This document shows, piece after piece, positions 50,587-59,905 of a DNA stretch of 64,000 nucleotides (positions are counted from its first letter, which is position 1; each line of letters opens with the position of its first letter). This stretch comes from Flavobacterium yafengii (GTDB lineage: Bacteria > Bacteroidota > Bacteroidia > Flavobacteriales > Flavobacteriaceae). A program made the position numbers and the translations under genes. A model generated the notes under the pieces. It was not told the origin of the DNA and searched no databases. It was given only the letters and a program-made list of their open reading frames with translations. The stretch lies in NCBI RefSeq assembly GCF_030010375.1, contig NZ_JASCRY010000001.1, positions 992,001-1,056,000 of the forward strand, in the 5' to 3' direction.

Positions 50587-53202
50587 TTATTCCTGTTCTA
50601 CTTTCGGTTCTTCTACTTTTTTCTTTTTATTAAACAATCCATTTAATAAATCTTTTGCCTTGGTTTTCACCTCTTCCTTAGTTGCGGGAGTTGTAGGAGT
50701 CACCGTTTTTGTAGTATCTCCAGGTTTTTTGTTTTTATTAATGAAATCAGTCAAAGCCGATGTTCCTTGTTTTACCAGTCTGTCTTTTTGTTGGTTCACT
50801 AATTGAGTAGTCAATTTTGTTACCGCACTGTTGATGTCAGTTGTGATTTTTGGATTCGTGAAATTACCCACTAATATCGCATTTATGGGAATACTTTGCA
50901 CTTTAGCAGCATCAGCAGGAGATAATTTTGCTATTAATGCATTTGCTTCTGAACCCAAATATTTTGCGGGAACATCAAATTTTAAATTGTAATTCATGCT
51001 TTGGTCAAAACCGTGCGTTCCTCCAATAGTGGCTTTGATGTCTTTGTACTTGATATCAAATGGTTTTACATTTACTTTCCCATCTTTGAACGTAACCGCC
51101 GCTTTCAAATCATTCAAATTGATTTTACTTACATCAATGAATTTCAAGTTAGAACCTAAAGCCGTCAGCAAAGTCGAATTAGTTGAGTTTACTGTCGTAG
51201 AAAGCAATTGGCCTAATAAATCTCCAGTCAATGTTTTCAGATCAGGAGTTAGTTCTGTTGCATCAAGATTTCCGTTCAATTTGATGCTTGAATTTAATTT
51301 ACCGTTGATAATCCCGGCAATTGGAGCAATTTTTTTCAACATATCCAGTTGGGAAAATGACTGTGCGATATCGACTTGATTTAATTTTAAATCCATATTG
51401 AAGACTGGCGTTTTCCCTTTTGTGGAAACAGCTCCATTCACGCCGATTGTCCCTCCGAAAATAGAAGTTTTTACATTTTCTAAAGTTACTTTTTCGTCTT
51501 TCACAATCAGTTTTCCCGATACATCTTTCAGGGTCAAATTATCATATAAAACCGTAGTCGCTTTTGCGGTAAGCGTACAATTTAAGAAAGCAGGAATCTT
51601 CATGGCTTCTGTTTTTTTAGTTGCCGTTTTAGTAGTTTCACCGGTTGTCATAAAATCATCAACGGCTAATTGTTTAGAATTCATATTGAAATTTCCTTTC
51701 AATTCTTGGTTTCTAAATATAAATCCGTAGAAATTTTCTAAAACTCCCGTTACACTAATGTCGCTTTTTCCGGTAGTTGCGTTCAGTTCTTTCAAATTGA
51801 CTTGGTTAGGATTAAATTGAACCAAAGCGGTGCTGATGTTCATTGTCTTGCCATTCTCATCCACATAATTAAAGCCGGATAAACTCATGGTTCCGGCATT
51901 ATTTATATTTTGATATTGACTTTTTTCCACCGATTGCATGTCGAATTTTGTAGTCACATCGGCCTTTAAAATCCCTGATAAAGGCTTGTCCAGCTTTATA
52001 GGATACGCTTTTGAAAGATTGGCTAAATTGATAGTTCCTTTTAAAGCGGCGTCAACTATTGCATTTTGAGTAATGTTTCTAATGTTTGCTTTGGCATTAA
52101 AAACGTCTTGGTCTATTTTGAAAGAGAGCTTGTCCAAGTTGACATACGTGTCGTTTAGAATACCTGTTTCGTTGATGATTTTAGTATCAATAACGATGTT
52201 TTGAACCGATTTTGGTAAATTAGGATATTGAAAAGAAGCGTTATTGGACGCGATTTCAATATTAAATTTTGGTACTGTTGTATCAGAATACAAGCCTTTT
52301 GCAAAACCCGCCACAGTAAAATCTCCAGTTGTTTTCACGTTGTCTAAACTTGCGGCATACGCTGCAGGGATAATTCCCAAGAAATTTTTGAAAGAAGAAG
52401 TTGGCGTTTTAAATTTCAAATCGTATTGTTGACCCGTTTCCACCATTTGAATAAAACCATCAAATTCCAACGGCAATTGGTTGATTAACGCTTTGTTTTC
52501 TTTGAAGGTATATTTGCTTTTTTCTAAATCGATTCCCAAAACTGCGTCCAGAGTCAAGGCAACATTTTTCATGTAATTGACTTTGTCCATATCCAGCGAT
52601 ACTTTTGCCGTTGATTTGGTAACCAAATCTAATTTTTGAGCTGCAAAATCTCCGGTTCCTTCGTGGTTTAAACTGTCGATTACCATTTTTATTTTTGAAC
52701 TTTCGTCAAAATAGCGAAACTTGAAATTCTCGATTTTGTACTCTTGGATTTTTAAGGATAACGGACTGCTTTTCCCATTGTCTTTGGTTTTTTCATCTTT
52801 TAAAGCAATGTCGTAATTCCCGATTCCGTCTTTATTAAAAATGATATTGATTAATCCATTTTTCGAAGTGATTCCGTCAATAGCGATTGCTTCGTTTTTA
52901 CCTTTAAAAAGTTCCTTGATAGACATTTTTAAATTCAATTCGCCTAGTGAAATCAAAGTGTCACCTTCAAAAGGAGCTTTGTTTATAATGACTAATTTTT
53001 CCAATGTCACATTCGCATTTGGAAAATTTTTGAATAAGCTTAAATCCGCTTCTGCAAAAGAGACTCTGGCATCTACTTTGGCATTGATAGCTTCAGAAAT
53101 TTTAGCTTTTATTTGGTCTTTAAATAGATAAGGAGCAGCAAATAAAGTTACGAAGAGCAGGATAATCAGAACTCCAATGATTTTTAAAACTTTCTTTACC
53201 AT
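50587..53202 (-). CDS. AsmA family envelope protein
   Basis: An 871-residue protein. One N-terminal helix (about residues 5-25, IIGVLIILLFVTLFAAPYLF) is followed by long strand-rich repeats. AsmA signatures are at the ends: FKDQIKAKISEAINAKVDARVSFAEADLSLFKNFPN at the start and FNMDLKLNQVDIAQSFSQL near residue 590. The C-terminus is low-complexity and Lys/Glu/Thr-rich (PGDTTKTVTPTTPATKEEV, KKKKVEEPKVEQE). AsmA-like proteins form lipid-transfer bridges between inner and outer membranes. Complete in length. Confidence 0.93.
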   Translation of the reverse strand: MVKKVLKIIGVLIILLFVTLFAAPYLFKDQIKAKISEAINAKVDARVSFAEADLSLFKNFPNANVTLEKLVIINKAPFEGDTLISLGELNLKMSIKELFKGKNEAIAIDGITSKNGLINIIFNKDGIGNYDIALKDEKTKDNGKSSPLSLKIQEYKIENFKFRYFDESSKIKMVIDSLNHEGTGDFAAQKLDLVTKSTAKVSLDMDKVNYMKNVALTLDAVLGIDLEKSKYTFKENKALINQLPLEFDGFIQMVETGQQYDLKFKTPTSSFKNFLGIIPAAYAASLDNVKTTGDFTVAGFAKGLYSDTTVPKFNIEIASNNASFQYPNLPKSVQNIVIDTKIINETGILNDTYVNLDKLSFKIDQDVFNAKANIRNITQNAIVDAALKGTINLANLSKAYPIKLDKPLSGILKADVTTKFDMQSVEKSQYQNINNAGTMSLSGFNYVDENGKTMNISTALVQFNPNQVNLKELNATTGKSDISVTGVLENFYGFIFRNQELKGNFNMNSKQLAVDDFMTTGETTKTATKKTEAMKIPAFLNCTLTAKATTVLYDNLTLKDVSGKLIVKDEKVTLENVKTSIFGGTIGVNGAVSTKGKTPVFNMDLKLNQVDIAQSFSQLDMLKKIAPIAGIINGKLNSSIKLNGNLDATELTPDLKTLTGDLLGQLLSTTVNSTNSTLLTALGSNLKFIDVSKINLNDLKAAVTFKDGKVNVKPFDIKYKDIKATIGGTHGFDQSMNYNLKFDVPAKYLGSEANALIAKLSPADAAKVQSIPINAILVGNFTNPKITTDINSAVTKLTTQLVNQQKDRLVKQGTSALTDFINKNKKPGDTTKTVTPTTPATKEEVKTKAKDLLNGLFNKKKKVEEPKVEQE

Positions 53203-53336
53203 AATTTAATTTCTTTAGATTCTATGAAGTATAACAAAAATAATGCCTTCTATTCTTTTACAAAAATAGTATTTTTATGACAGAGTGATTTTTTTGGTGT
53301 TTTATATAAACAATAATTTAACTTTATTGAATAAAA

Positions 53337-53369
53337 AAATCCGTTTAAACAATTGATTAAACGGATTTT
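53337..53369 (-). terminator. Terminator after sppA
   Basis: AAAATCCGTTTAA (53337-53349) pairs with TTAAACGGATTTT (53357-53369). On the minus strand it ends in a T run, about 20 bp after the sppA stop. Confidence 0.8.
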
Positions 53370-53389
53370 CTGGTGCATTATAAAAGTTC

Positions 53390-55150
53390 TTAATGAATAT
53401 TAATTTCAAAAGGCATTAAGGCCTGAACTCCTTTTTGAGCTTGCAATTTTTTTATTTGTTGCATAATTCTATAGTTTTCTTCTCCTATTTCTTCTTTTAT
53501 AAAGTCTTCTTTAGATTTTGCAAAAGGAAGATTAGCTAAAAGATCATTGAAGTTTTTCTCATATTCCGGATAATTTTGGGTGCTGTAGCTTTTTACTTTT
53601 GCCAAAGATGCGGCTTTTGCAATAGCGTCATCTAAACCTCCAATTTTGTCTACAAGTCCAATTTTTAAGGCTTCTGAACCTGTCCAAACTCTTCCTTGTG
53701 CGATAGCATCTACTTGTGCAAATGTCATTTTTCGACCTTGTGCTACGTGTGTAACGAACGTTTTGTAAATGTGTTCAACACCTTCTAACGTAACTGCTTT
53801 GAAATTCTCATCAATTGGAACAAAAGGACTATAGTTTGCTGAGTTTTGATGCGTTTTAACTTGTTCAGTATGAATTCCAATTTTAGTAGCTAATGGAGTG
53901 AAGTTGGGTAATATTCCAAAAACTCCAATAGAACCAGTGATTGTGTTTTCTTCAGCAAAAATAGTGTTAGCATTGCACGCAATATAATACCCGCCTGAAG
54001 CAGCATAATTACCCATAGAAACGACTACTGGTTTTACTTTTTTAGTCAATTCAACCTCTCTCCAAATCAAATCTGAGGTCAAAGCGCTTCCGCCCGGACT
54101 GTCGATGCGAAGTACAATGGCTTTTACATTTTTGTTTTTTCGAGCCTCCTGTAACGAGCGACGCATTGAACCTTCTCCGATGACATTTACATCACCTTCG
54201 CCTCCAAGAATTTCTCCTTGAGCATAAATAATGGCTATTTCATCCTTACTGTCGAAAGTTTGCGAAGTAGTGGCTACTTTTTGAGCATAATCTACAACAG
54301 ATACTTTATTATAGTCTTCGTCATTGGCTACTTTAAGCGCTTTACGGATGGCGTTGTGATAGACATCTTCATAAGCAATAATGTCAATTAATTTCTGTGA
54401 TTTTGCCATTTCTGGAGTTCGAGCAAGAAGTCCGTTAGCAATTTCATTTAATTTGGCCACAGATATATTTCGGCTTTTAGAAATGTCAGCAGTGATAGAA
54501 TTCCAAACTGAATTTAATAATGCTGTAGTTTGTTCTCTGTTGGCATCACTCATTTTATTTTCTAAAAACGGCTCGACAGCACTTTTATATTTTCCATGAC
54601 GGATTACTTCCATTTTCAATCCTGATTTTTCCTGAAAATCTTTAAAGAACATAAGTTCAGCAGAAAGTCCTTTGAAATCCATATCTCCAACCGGATTTAA
54701 GTAAATTGGACTGGCAACAGAATTTAGATAATATTCTTTTTGTGAATACGAATTGGCATAAGCCATGACGAATTTCCCTGATTTTTTAAAGCTTTCCAAA
54801 GCATCTCTCAATGCCTTACTTTGTGCCATTCCCAGAGAGGAATCGTTGTTTAGAATAGAAATACCTTTAATGTCGGTATCCGTTTTTGCTACTTCAATGG
54901 CGTTGATAATGTCTGATAAACCTACTTTTTTGTTTTCTGAAAAAATCGTTACCCAAGGATCTTTATATTTTCCTGCATAATCGTTTCTGATGTCTTCCAA
55001 ATTCAATTCAATAACAGAATTATTTTTCACCGTAACGCCTTCAGATTCACCACCAAAAATGGCTCCGATGAGGATGATTCCAAAAAAGAACAACATGAAA
55101 AAAACAAAAACACCTATAATGGTCGCCAATACATTTCCTAAAAATCTCAT
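53390..55150 (-). CDS. sppA: Signal peptide peptidase SppA, 67 kDa type
   Basis: A 586-residue membrane protease of family S49. An N-terminal helix (about residues 8-30) is followed by two tandem S49 domains. The general-base Lys is in GKYKSAVEPF (first domain) and the nucleophile Ser in NYAASGGYYIA (second domain), with IDSPGGSALTSD nearby. It degrades cleaved signal peptides at the periplasmic side of the inner membrane. The layout is that of the long E. coli-like form. Confidence 0.95.
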   Translation of the reverse strand: MRFLGNVLATIIGVFVFFMLFFFGIILIGAIFGGESEGVTVKNNSVIELNLEDIRNDYAGKYKDPWVTIFSENKKVGLSDIINAIEVAKTDTDIKGISILNNDSSLGMAQSKALRDALESFKKSGKFVMAYANSYSQKEYYLNSVASPIYLNPVGDMDFKGLSAELMFFKDFQEKSGLKMEVIRHGKYKSAVEPFLENKMSDANREQTTALLNSVWNSITADISKSRNISVAKLNEIANGLLARTPEMAKSQKLIDIIAYEDVYHNAIRKALKVANDEDYNKVSVVDYAQKVATTSQTFDSKDEIAIIYAQGEILGGEGDVNVIGEGSMRRSLQEARKNKNVKAIVLRIDSPGGSALTSDLIWREVELTKKVKPVVVSMGNYAASGGYYIACNANTIFAEENTITGSIGVFGILPNFTPLATKIGIHTEQVKTHQNSANYSPFVPIDENFKAVTLEGVEHIYKTFVTHVAQGRKMTFAQVDAIAQGRVWTGSEALKIGLVDKIGGLDDAIAKAASLAKVKSYSTQNYPEYEKNFNDLLANLPFAKSKEDFIKEEIGEENYRIMQQIKKLQAQKGVQALMPFEINIH

Positions 55151-55288
55151 AATTATATTTTTTTAATATGTCGCAAAAAAGATAGAAATGTTACAAACAA
55201 TTGTTTCGTATTTCCGAGTTTAATTATCAACACAGGATACAAATATATTGCTAATTCTAAAATTCTTTTAGTTAATTTGCACCTAATT

Positions 55289-56425
55289 ATGAAATCACAA
55301 CATCAGGTCATTTTATCTATAGGCAGTAATCAAGGCAATCGTTTGGAAAATATCGAGCGTTGCTTGGAGTTGATACATCAAGAAATTGGTACTGTAATCA
55401 AAGTTTCCAGATTATATGAAACACCAGCCTGGGGTTTTGAAAGTGATGCTTTTTATAATTGTGCTTTGGTTTTGCATACTTTTTCCTCTGCACATAAAAT
55501 TCTGACTCAGGTTTTAAAAATCGAAAAACGATTGGGTCGTTTGCGAAGCAAAACTCAAGAATACCAATCACGTACGATTGATATTGATTTGATTGCTTTC
55601 GATTCAGAAATTATTACCACCGAAAAACTGCAGATTCCACATCCTTTGATGCAAAACAGAAATTTTGTTTTGTTACCCATTCAGGATTTGAATTTAGATT
55701 GGGAACATCCCATTCTTCAAAAAAATATTTCAGAATTATTGGCAGTATCGCCAGATGACAGTGTTTGTACAGTCGTTCAGAATTTGGTTAATCCTTTGCA
55801 GAATATTTCTTTGGAGCAATTTAATTATGTTGCTTTTGAAGGAAATATCGGAGCCGGAAAAACCACTTTGGCCATGAAAATTTCTGAGGATTTTAATGCA
55901 AAAACAGTATTGGAACGTTTTGCTGATAATCCTTTTTTACCCAAATTTTATAAAGATCAAAACCGATATGCGTTTCCACTTGAAATGTCGTTTTTGGCGG
56001 ATAGATACCAACAATTATCAGATGATTTAGCGCAGTTTGATTTGTTTAAAGACTTTCTGGTTGCTGATTATCATATTTTTAAATCTTTGATTTTTGCCAA
56101 AATCACACTGGCTGAAGATGAATATCGTTTGTATCGCAATCTCTTTGATATCATTTACAGAGAAATGCCAAAACCGGATTTGTACATTTATTTGTATCAA
56201 AATTCAGAAAGGCTGTTGCAAAATATTAAAAAGCGAGGCAGAAGCTACGAACAAAAAATTCCAGCGGAATATTTGGATAAAATCAATAGCGGTTATCTCG
56301 ATTATATTAAATCCCAAACCGATTTGAATGTCCTCATTATTGATGTTTCAGATAAGGATTTTGTGAAAAATCAAGAAGATTATCTCTATATTCTGGAAGA
56401 AATTCAAAAGAAAATTAATCAATAA
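55289..56425 (+). CDS. folK: HPPK (FolK) fused to a deoxynucleoside kinase
   Basis: About 378 residues. Residues 1-160 are 6-hydroxymethyl-dihydropterin pyrophosphokinase: ILSIGSNQGNRLENIE, LYETPAWG, and RTIDIDLIAFD, IPHPLMQNRNFVL. Residues about 180-378 are a deoxynucleoside kinase: P-loop FEGNIGAGKTTLA, VLERFADNPFLP, and the arginine-rich LQNIKKRGRSYEQKIP. The fusion joins folate and nucleotide metabolism. I chose the ATG at 55289; the frame also opens with a TTG at 55277, but that codon overlaps a -7-like TTAATTTG at 55272-55279. Confidence 0.93.
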   Translation: MKSQHQVILSIGSNQGNRLENIERCLELIHQEIGTVIKVSRLYETPAWGFESDAFYNCALVLHTFSSAHKILTQVLKIEKRLGRLRSKTQEYQSRTIDIDLIAFDSEIITTEKLQIPHPLMQNRNFVLLPIQDLNLDWEHPILQKNISELLAVSPDDSVCTVVQNLVNPLQNISLEQFNYVAFEGNIGAGKTTLAMKISEDFNAKTVLERFADNPFLPKFYKDQNRYAFPLEMSFLADRYQQLSDDLAQFDLFKDFLVADYHIFKSLIFAKITLAEDEYRLYRNLFDIIYREMPKPDLYIYLYQNSERLLQNIKKRGRSYEQKIPAEYLDKINSGYLDYIKSQTDLNVLIIDVSDKDFVKNQEDYLYILEEIQKKINQ

Positions 56426-56461
56426 ATAAGCTGCTGTTTTAAACGATTAAGTTAATGATCG

Positions 56462-58657
56462 TTATCTTTTTAGAGAAAAATGTCCTTTCATTACAGGTCT
56501 TGTGTTGTCAATTTTCAAGACATACCAATAATCGGAAGCAGGCATGAGATTTTTATTAAATGTTCCATTCCATGATTGGTTGGTTGCACTTAGTTTAGTA
56601 ATCAGTTTTCCATAGCGATCAAAAATGGTTACCTCTGCTCCCGGATAATTAATTAATCCTTTTATTTCCCATACGTCATTATAAGAGTCGTTGTTTGGAG
56701 TAAAGAATTTTGGAGCAATTAAAACTACAAATGTTTTACTGTCTGCCCCGCAAGAATTAACCTCTCTTACATAAGCCGTTTGTAAGCCGCTCGATACATT
56801 GAAAAACACATTCGAACTTTGATAATTGATTCCGTCAACAGAATATTCAAAATAGTCCTCTGATTTTATTAAATAAATCACAACCGTTGTGCCGTTTACA
56901 TCAATAGTATTTATCTCCGGAGTTGTATGTTCAACAACAGTGATTTTTTTTCTGCTGGTGCAATTTTCAGGGGTTAGACTGGTAACGTTTACGGTATAAA
57001 TACCAGAAGTAGAAACTGTAATTGTTGAAGTTGTTTCGCCGGTAGACCATAAGTAAATCATATTAGGAATTTGTGCATCAAGTGTTAGAGTACTGGATTT
57101 GCACAGTGTTAACTCCTGATCCATAACAACTGGTGGGGTATAAATAGTAACTTCAACCGAAACTCTGTTTCCATTAGTGCATCCGTTGTTTATGGCTTCT
57201 GCGTAATACATTGTGTTTTGAGTTACATCGGGTATAGTCAGACTTGTTCCGGTTCCTATGATAGTGCTTCCGGTTAGAGTTGAATACCAGTTTATACTTC
57301 CAGTTGAAGCTGTTGCTTCTAGCGTTACAGTTCCAGCTCCACATCTGGAAACAGGAGAATTGGTAGCCGTAATAGTAGGGATTGTATTTATAGTGGCTGT
57401 AACTGCTGTTCTAGATGTAGCGCATCCAGCATCAACATAATAAGTTGTTGTGGCTGTTAAAAATGGTGTTGTATAAGTGTTGCCTGTTGCTAATAAAGTT
57501 CCTCCACTGTTAGCATCATACCAGTTTACGGTTCCGTTAGAAGCGGTTGCTTGAAGTGTTATGGTGCCTGAATCACATCTTGAAGCTGGAGTTGTTCCTG
57601 TAATTTGTAATATTGTTATGGTTGTGCTAGTTGCAATTTCAAGTGTTGGGTCTCCAGGCATTCCCCCATATTCTACAATATATCCTTTAGGCTGGTAGTT
57701 TCCAGTTGGATCGCCATTTAATTGTAAATCATTCCATGATCCTGGTGTTCCAATACCAGGAGCAGTTATGTGCGCATAATGTTCTATGCCATTACTATTG
57801 TTTGGCTCATTTGAATTCCAAAAAGCAAAATTAGGGCTTGATCCATTTACGGCTCCATTCCAAAAAACAGTACCGTTTTCTGGGCCTGTTACCCATTTCC
57901 AAACACCTTCTGTTTCGGCATCACTTCCGCCAATCCATCCGGCACCTGCGGCTTGTTCTCCAGATATTTTTGCTTCATCAGCAGCTGTGATTGTGGCTAA
58001 GTAGCCTTGTAGTCCATAATAAGTGCTTGTTTCAGCTGCTGTTTTGGCTGCTGTCCAGTTAATTCCAAGGTTTGGAAAATATAGATAATAATGTCCGTTT
58101 CTAGGTAAATAATTTGCTTCTCCCATGGTGATTGAGAAATTTCGAATCCCTGACGGAGAAGCGGATGAATTGCTAAATTCAATGTCTTTTATCGCTTTTA
58201 CAAAGTCGCTATATAAAACATCTGCTCCGGTTGGGCTGTATAATTTTAATTTTCCGGAGGCAATATCCCAACTGGAAATAATTGTTGGATGTAATGTGGG
58301 ATTGGCTATTTGGATTAAATCCTGCCCATTTACGTATCCTGAAGAAATCTGAATGTAAATAGCTTCTGTGCCTGTGTCTGTAATGTCAGAGTTAGTGATG
58401 CTTACATCAGTTACTATTCTTAACGATGTTCCAGGGCAGTAATTTCGATTTCCTGTAGCTATAATTCGTGGAGCATTATCTGCAATTGATACCGGATTTG
58501 GACTGGTAATAAAATTAAGATGTGATTTATTTATAGGGCCTTTTGAGATTTCAGCAGTATTTTTCTTTATCGAATAAAAGGAAGTGGCGGAACATTCTGC
58601 CATTGGAACGAGCGATAAAAAAACTAAAGATAATTTCAAAAAGTTATAAATTCTCAT
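56462..58657 (-). CDS. Secreted C-type-lectin and Ig-like protein with T9SS type B sorting domain
   Basis: A 731-residue secreted protein. A signal peptide is followed by a C-type-lectin-like domain at about residues 190-335 (HYYLYFPNLGINWTAAKTAAETS, WIGGSDAETEGVWKWV, FWNSNEPNNSNGIEHYAHI, SWNDLQ). Ig-like CHU_C-associated domains follow with Cys-containing repeats (SRCDSGTITLQATASNGTVNWYD, SRCGAGTVTLEATASTGSINWYS). The C-terminal 90 residues are the gliding-motility type B sorting domain (FFTPNNDSYNDVWEIKGLINYPGAEVTIFDRYGK). It should be exported by the type IX system and bound to the surface or released. Ligand unknown. Confidence 0.92.
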   Translation of the reverse strand: MRIYNFLKLSLVFLSLVPMAECSATSFYSIKKNTAEISKGPINKSHLNFITSPNPVSIADNAPRIIATGNRNYCPGTSLRIVTDVSITNSDITDTGTEAIYIQISSGYVNGQDLIQIANPTLHPTIISSWDIASGKLKLYSPTGADVLYSDFVKAIKDIEFSNSSASPSGIRNFSITMGEANYLPRNGHYYLYFPNLGINWTAAKTAAETSTYYGLQGYLATITAADEAKISGEQAAGAGWIGGSDAETEGVWKWVTGPENGTVFWNGAVNGSSPNFAFWNSNEPNNSNGIEHYAHITAPGIGTPGSWNDLQLNGDPTGNYQPKGYIVEYGGMPGDPTLEIATSTTITILQITGTTPASRCDSGTITLQATASNGTVNWYDANSGGTLLATGNTYTTPFLTATTTYYVDAGCATSRTAVTATINTIPTITATNSPVSRCGAGTVTLEATASTGSINWYSTLTGSTIIGTGTSLTIPDVTQNTMYYAEAINNGCTNGNRVSVEVTIYTPPVVMDQELTLCKSSTLTLDAQIPNMIYLWSTGETTSTITVSTSGIYTVNVTSLTPENCTSRKKITVVEHTTPEINTIDVNGTTVVIYLIKSEDYFEYSVDGINYQSSNVFFNVSSGLQTAYVREVNSCGADSKTFVVLIAPKFFTPNNDSYNDVWEIKGLINYPGAEVTIFDRYGKLITKLSATNQSWNGTFNKNLMPASDYWYVLKIDNTRPVMKGHFSLKR

Positions 58658-58695
58658 GCGATAAAAGTATTACTTAATTGGTATTCTATTAAAAA

Positions 58696-59232
58696 TCATT
58701 TTGGCCAGTTCAGTTTTTGAAATAAATCCCAAACTACAATTCCTGCACTAACTGATATATTCAAAGAATGTTTGGTGCCTAATTGTGGGATTTCAATACA
58801 GCCATCGCATAGTGCAACTGCTTCTTGAGAAACACCATATACTTCGTTTCCAAAAACTAAAGCATATTTTTCTCCTTTTTGAACTTTAAAATTTTGAAGA
58901 AAAATAGCACTTTCCACCTGTTCTATGGCTAGTGTCATTACATCTTCCGCTTTTAATTTTTCAATAACGGCAAGAACATTCTCATGATGTTCCCAAGTTA
59001 CTGTTTCGGTAGCGCCTAGTGCTGTTTTGTGAATTTCTTTATTTGGAGGTGTGGCAGTAATACCACATAAATATATTTTTTCAATTAGAAAAGCGTCGGC
59101 AGTTCTAAATACGGAGCCAATATTATGCAAACTGCGGATGTCATCTAATACTAAAATAAGCGGTGTTTTTTCAGATTGTTTGAATGCTTCAATAGATTTT
59201 CGATCCAGTTCGCTGTTTTCTAGCTTTCTCAT
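58696..59232 (-). CDS. TrmH/SpoU family RNA 2'-O-methyltransferase
   Basis: About 178 residues with the SPOUT knot motifs: LVLDDIRSLHNIGSVFRTADAF, YALVFGNEVYGVS, and IEIPQLGTKHSLNISVSAGIV. It methylates tRNA or rRNA ribose; the exact target is unclear. The ATG at 59232 is chosen because the longer frame start at 59250 lies inside the terminator hairpin of the neighbouring gene. Confidence 0.93.
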   Translation of the reverse strand: MRKLENSELDRKSIEAFKQSEKTPLILVLDDIRSLHNIGSVFRTADAFLIEKIYLCGITATPPNKEIHKTALGATETVTWEHHENVLAVIEKLKAEDVMTLAIEQVESAIFLQNFKVQKGEKYALVFGNEVYGVSQEAVALCDGCIEIPQLGTKHSLNISVSAGIVVWDLFQKLNWPK

Positions 59233-59253
59233 ATTTTGTAAATTATTCAAAAA

Positions 59254-59282
59254 AAAAGCTTCCGAAGTTAATGGAAGCTTTT
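59254..59282 (-). terminator. Terminator after the DUF1573 gene
   Basis: AAAAGCTTCC (59254-59263) pairs with GGAAGCTTTT (59273-59282), with a T run on the minus strand. Confidence 0.85.
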
Positions 59283-59301
59283 TTGTCTATTAAGTTAAAA
59301 T

Positions 59302-59748
59302 TTAGCTTTTTGCAGCAGGAGCAGCTAAAACATTTCCTTTTATTGTAAGTGTTTTGGTAGGAACAACAGCATTAGTTGTCAATGTTACTGTTTTAGTAAA
59401 AGCTTGACCACCTCTTGAAGTGTCATATTTTACTCCAATAACTCCTTTTGCTCCTGGAGCAATTGGCTCTTTAGGATAAGTAGGAACTGTGCAACCACAA
59501 GATCCTTGAGCATTAGTAATGATTAAAGGTTTGTTACCGTTATTTGTAAAAACAAATTCGCGTTTACCATCAGAGTTATAAGCAACTGTACCGTAGTCAA
59601 TAGTTTCACTTACGAAAACCATTCCTGCACCATTTACTTTTGCAGCAACTTTAGCAGTAGTTGCTTTCAATTTTTTTGAAGTTTCTTGTGCAGTAGAAGT
59701 TGCTACTCCTAAAACAACTAGCATAGCTAGGGTAATTATTTTTTTCAT
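59302..59748 (-). CDS. DUF1573 domain protein
   Basis: A 148-residue exported protein. The signal peptide ends near STAQE, then an Ig-like DUF1573 fold: VFVSETIDYGTVAYNSDGKREFVFTNNGNKPLII, with NAQGSCGCTVPTYPKEPIAPG containing the CxC motif. DUF1573 proteins are abundant Bacteroidota envelope proteins of unknown function. A -7 box TAGATTTG lies on the minus strand at 59774-59781, about 25 bp before the start. Confidence 0.9.
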   Translation of the reverse strand: MKKIITLAMLVVLGVATSTAQETSKKLKATTAKVAAKVNGAGMVFVSETIDYGTVAYNSDGKREFVFTNNGNKPLIITNAQGSCGCTVPTYPKEPIAPGAKGVIGVKYDTSRGGQAFTKTVTLTTNAVVPTKTLTIKGNVLAAPAAKS

Positions 59749-59905
59749 ATCTATTTCAATTTAAAAGTATTTACAAATCTAAATAAAAAATAGAAATTAT
59801 GACTTAAATCTTTCTTAAAATAGTTTAATTTTTTGAACTCCTTATTTATTTGTTTTAAAATATATAAATTCGCTGATATTTTTTCATTTTTAAACACAAA
59901 TACAA

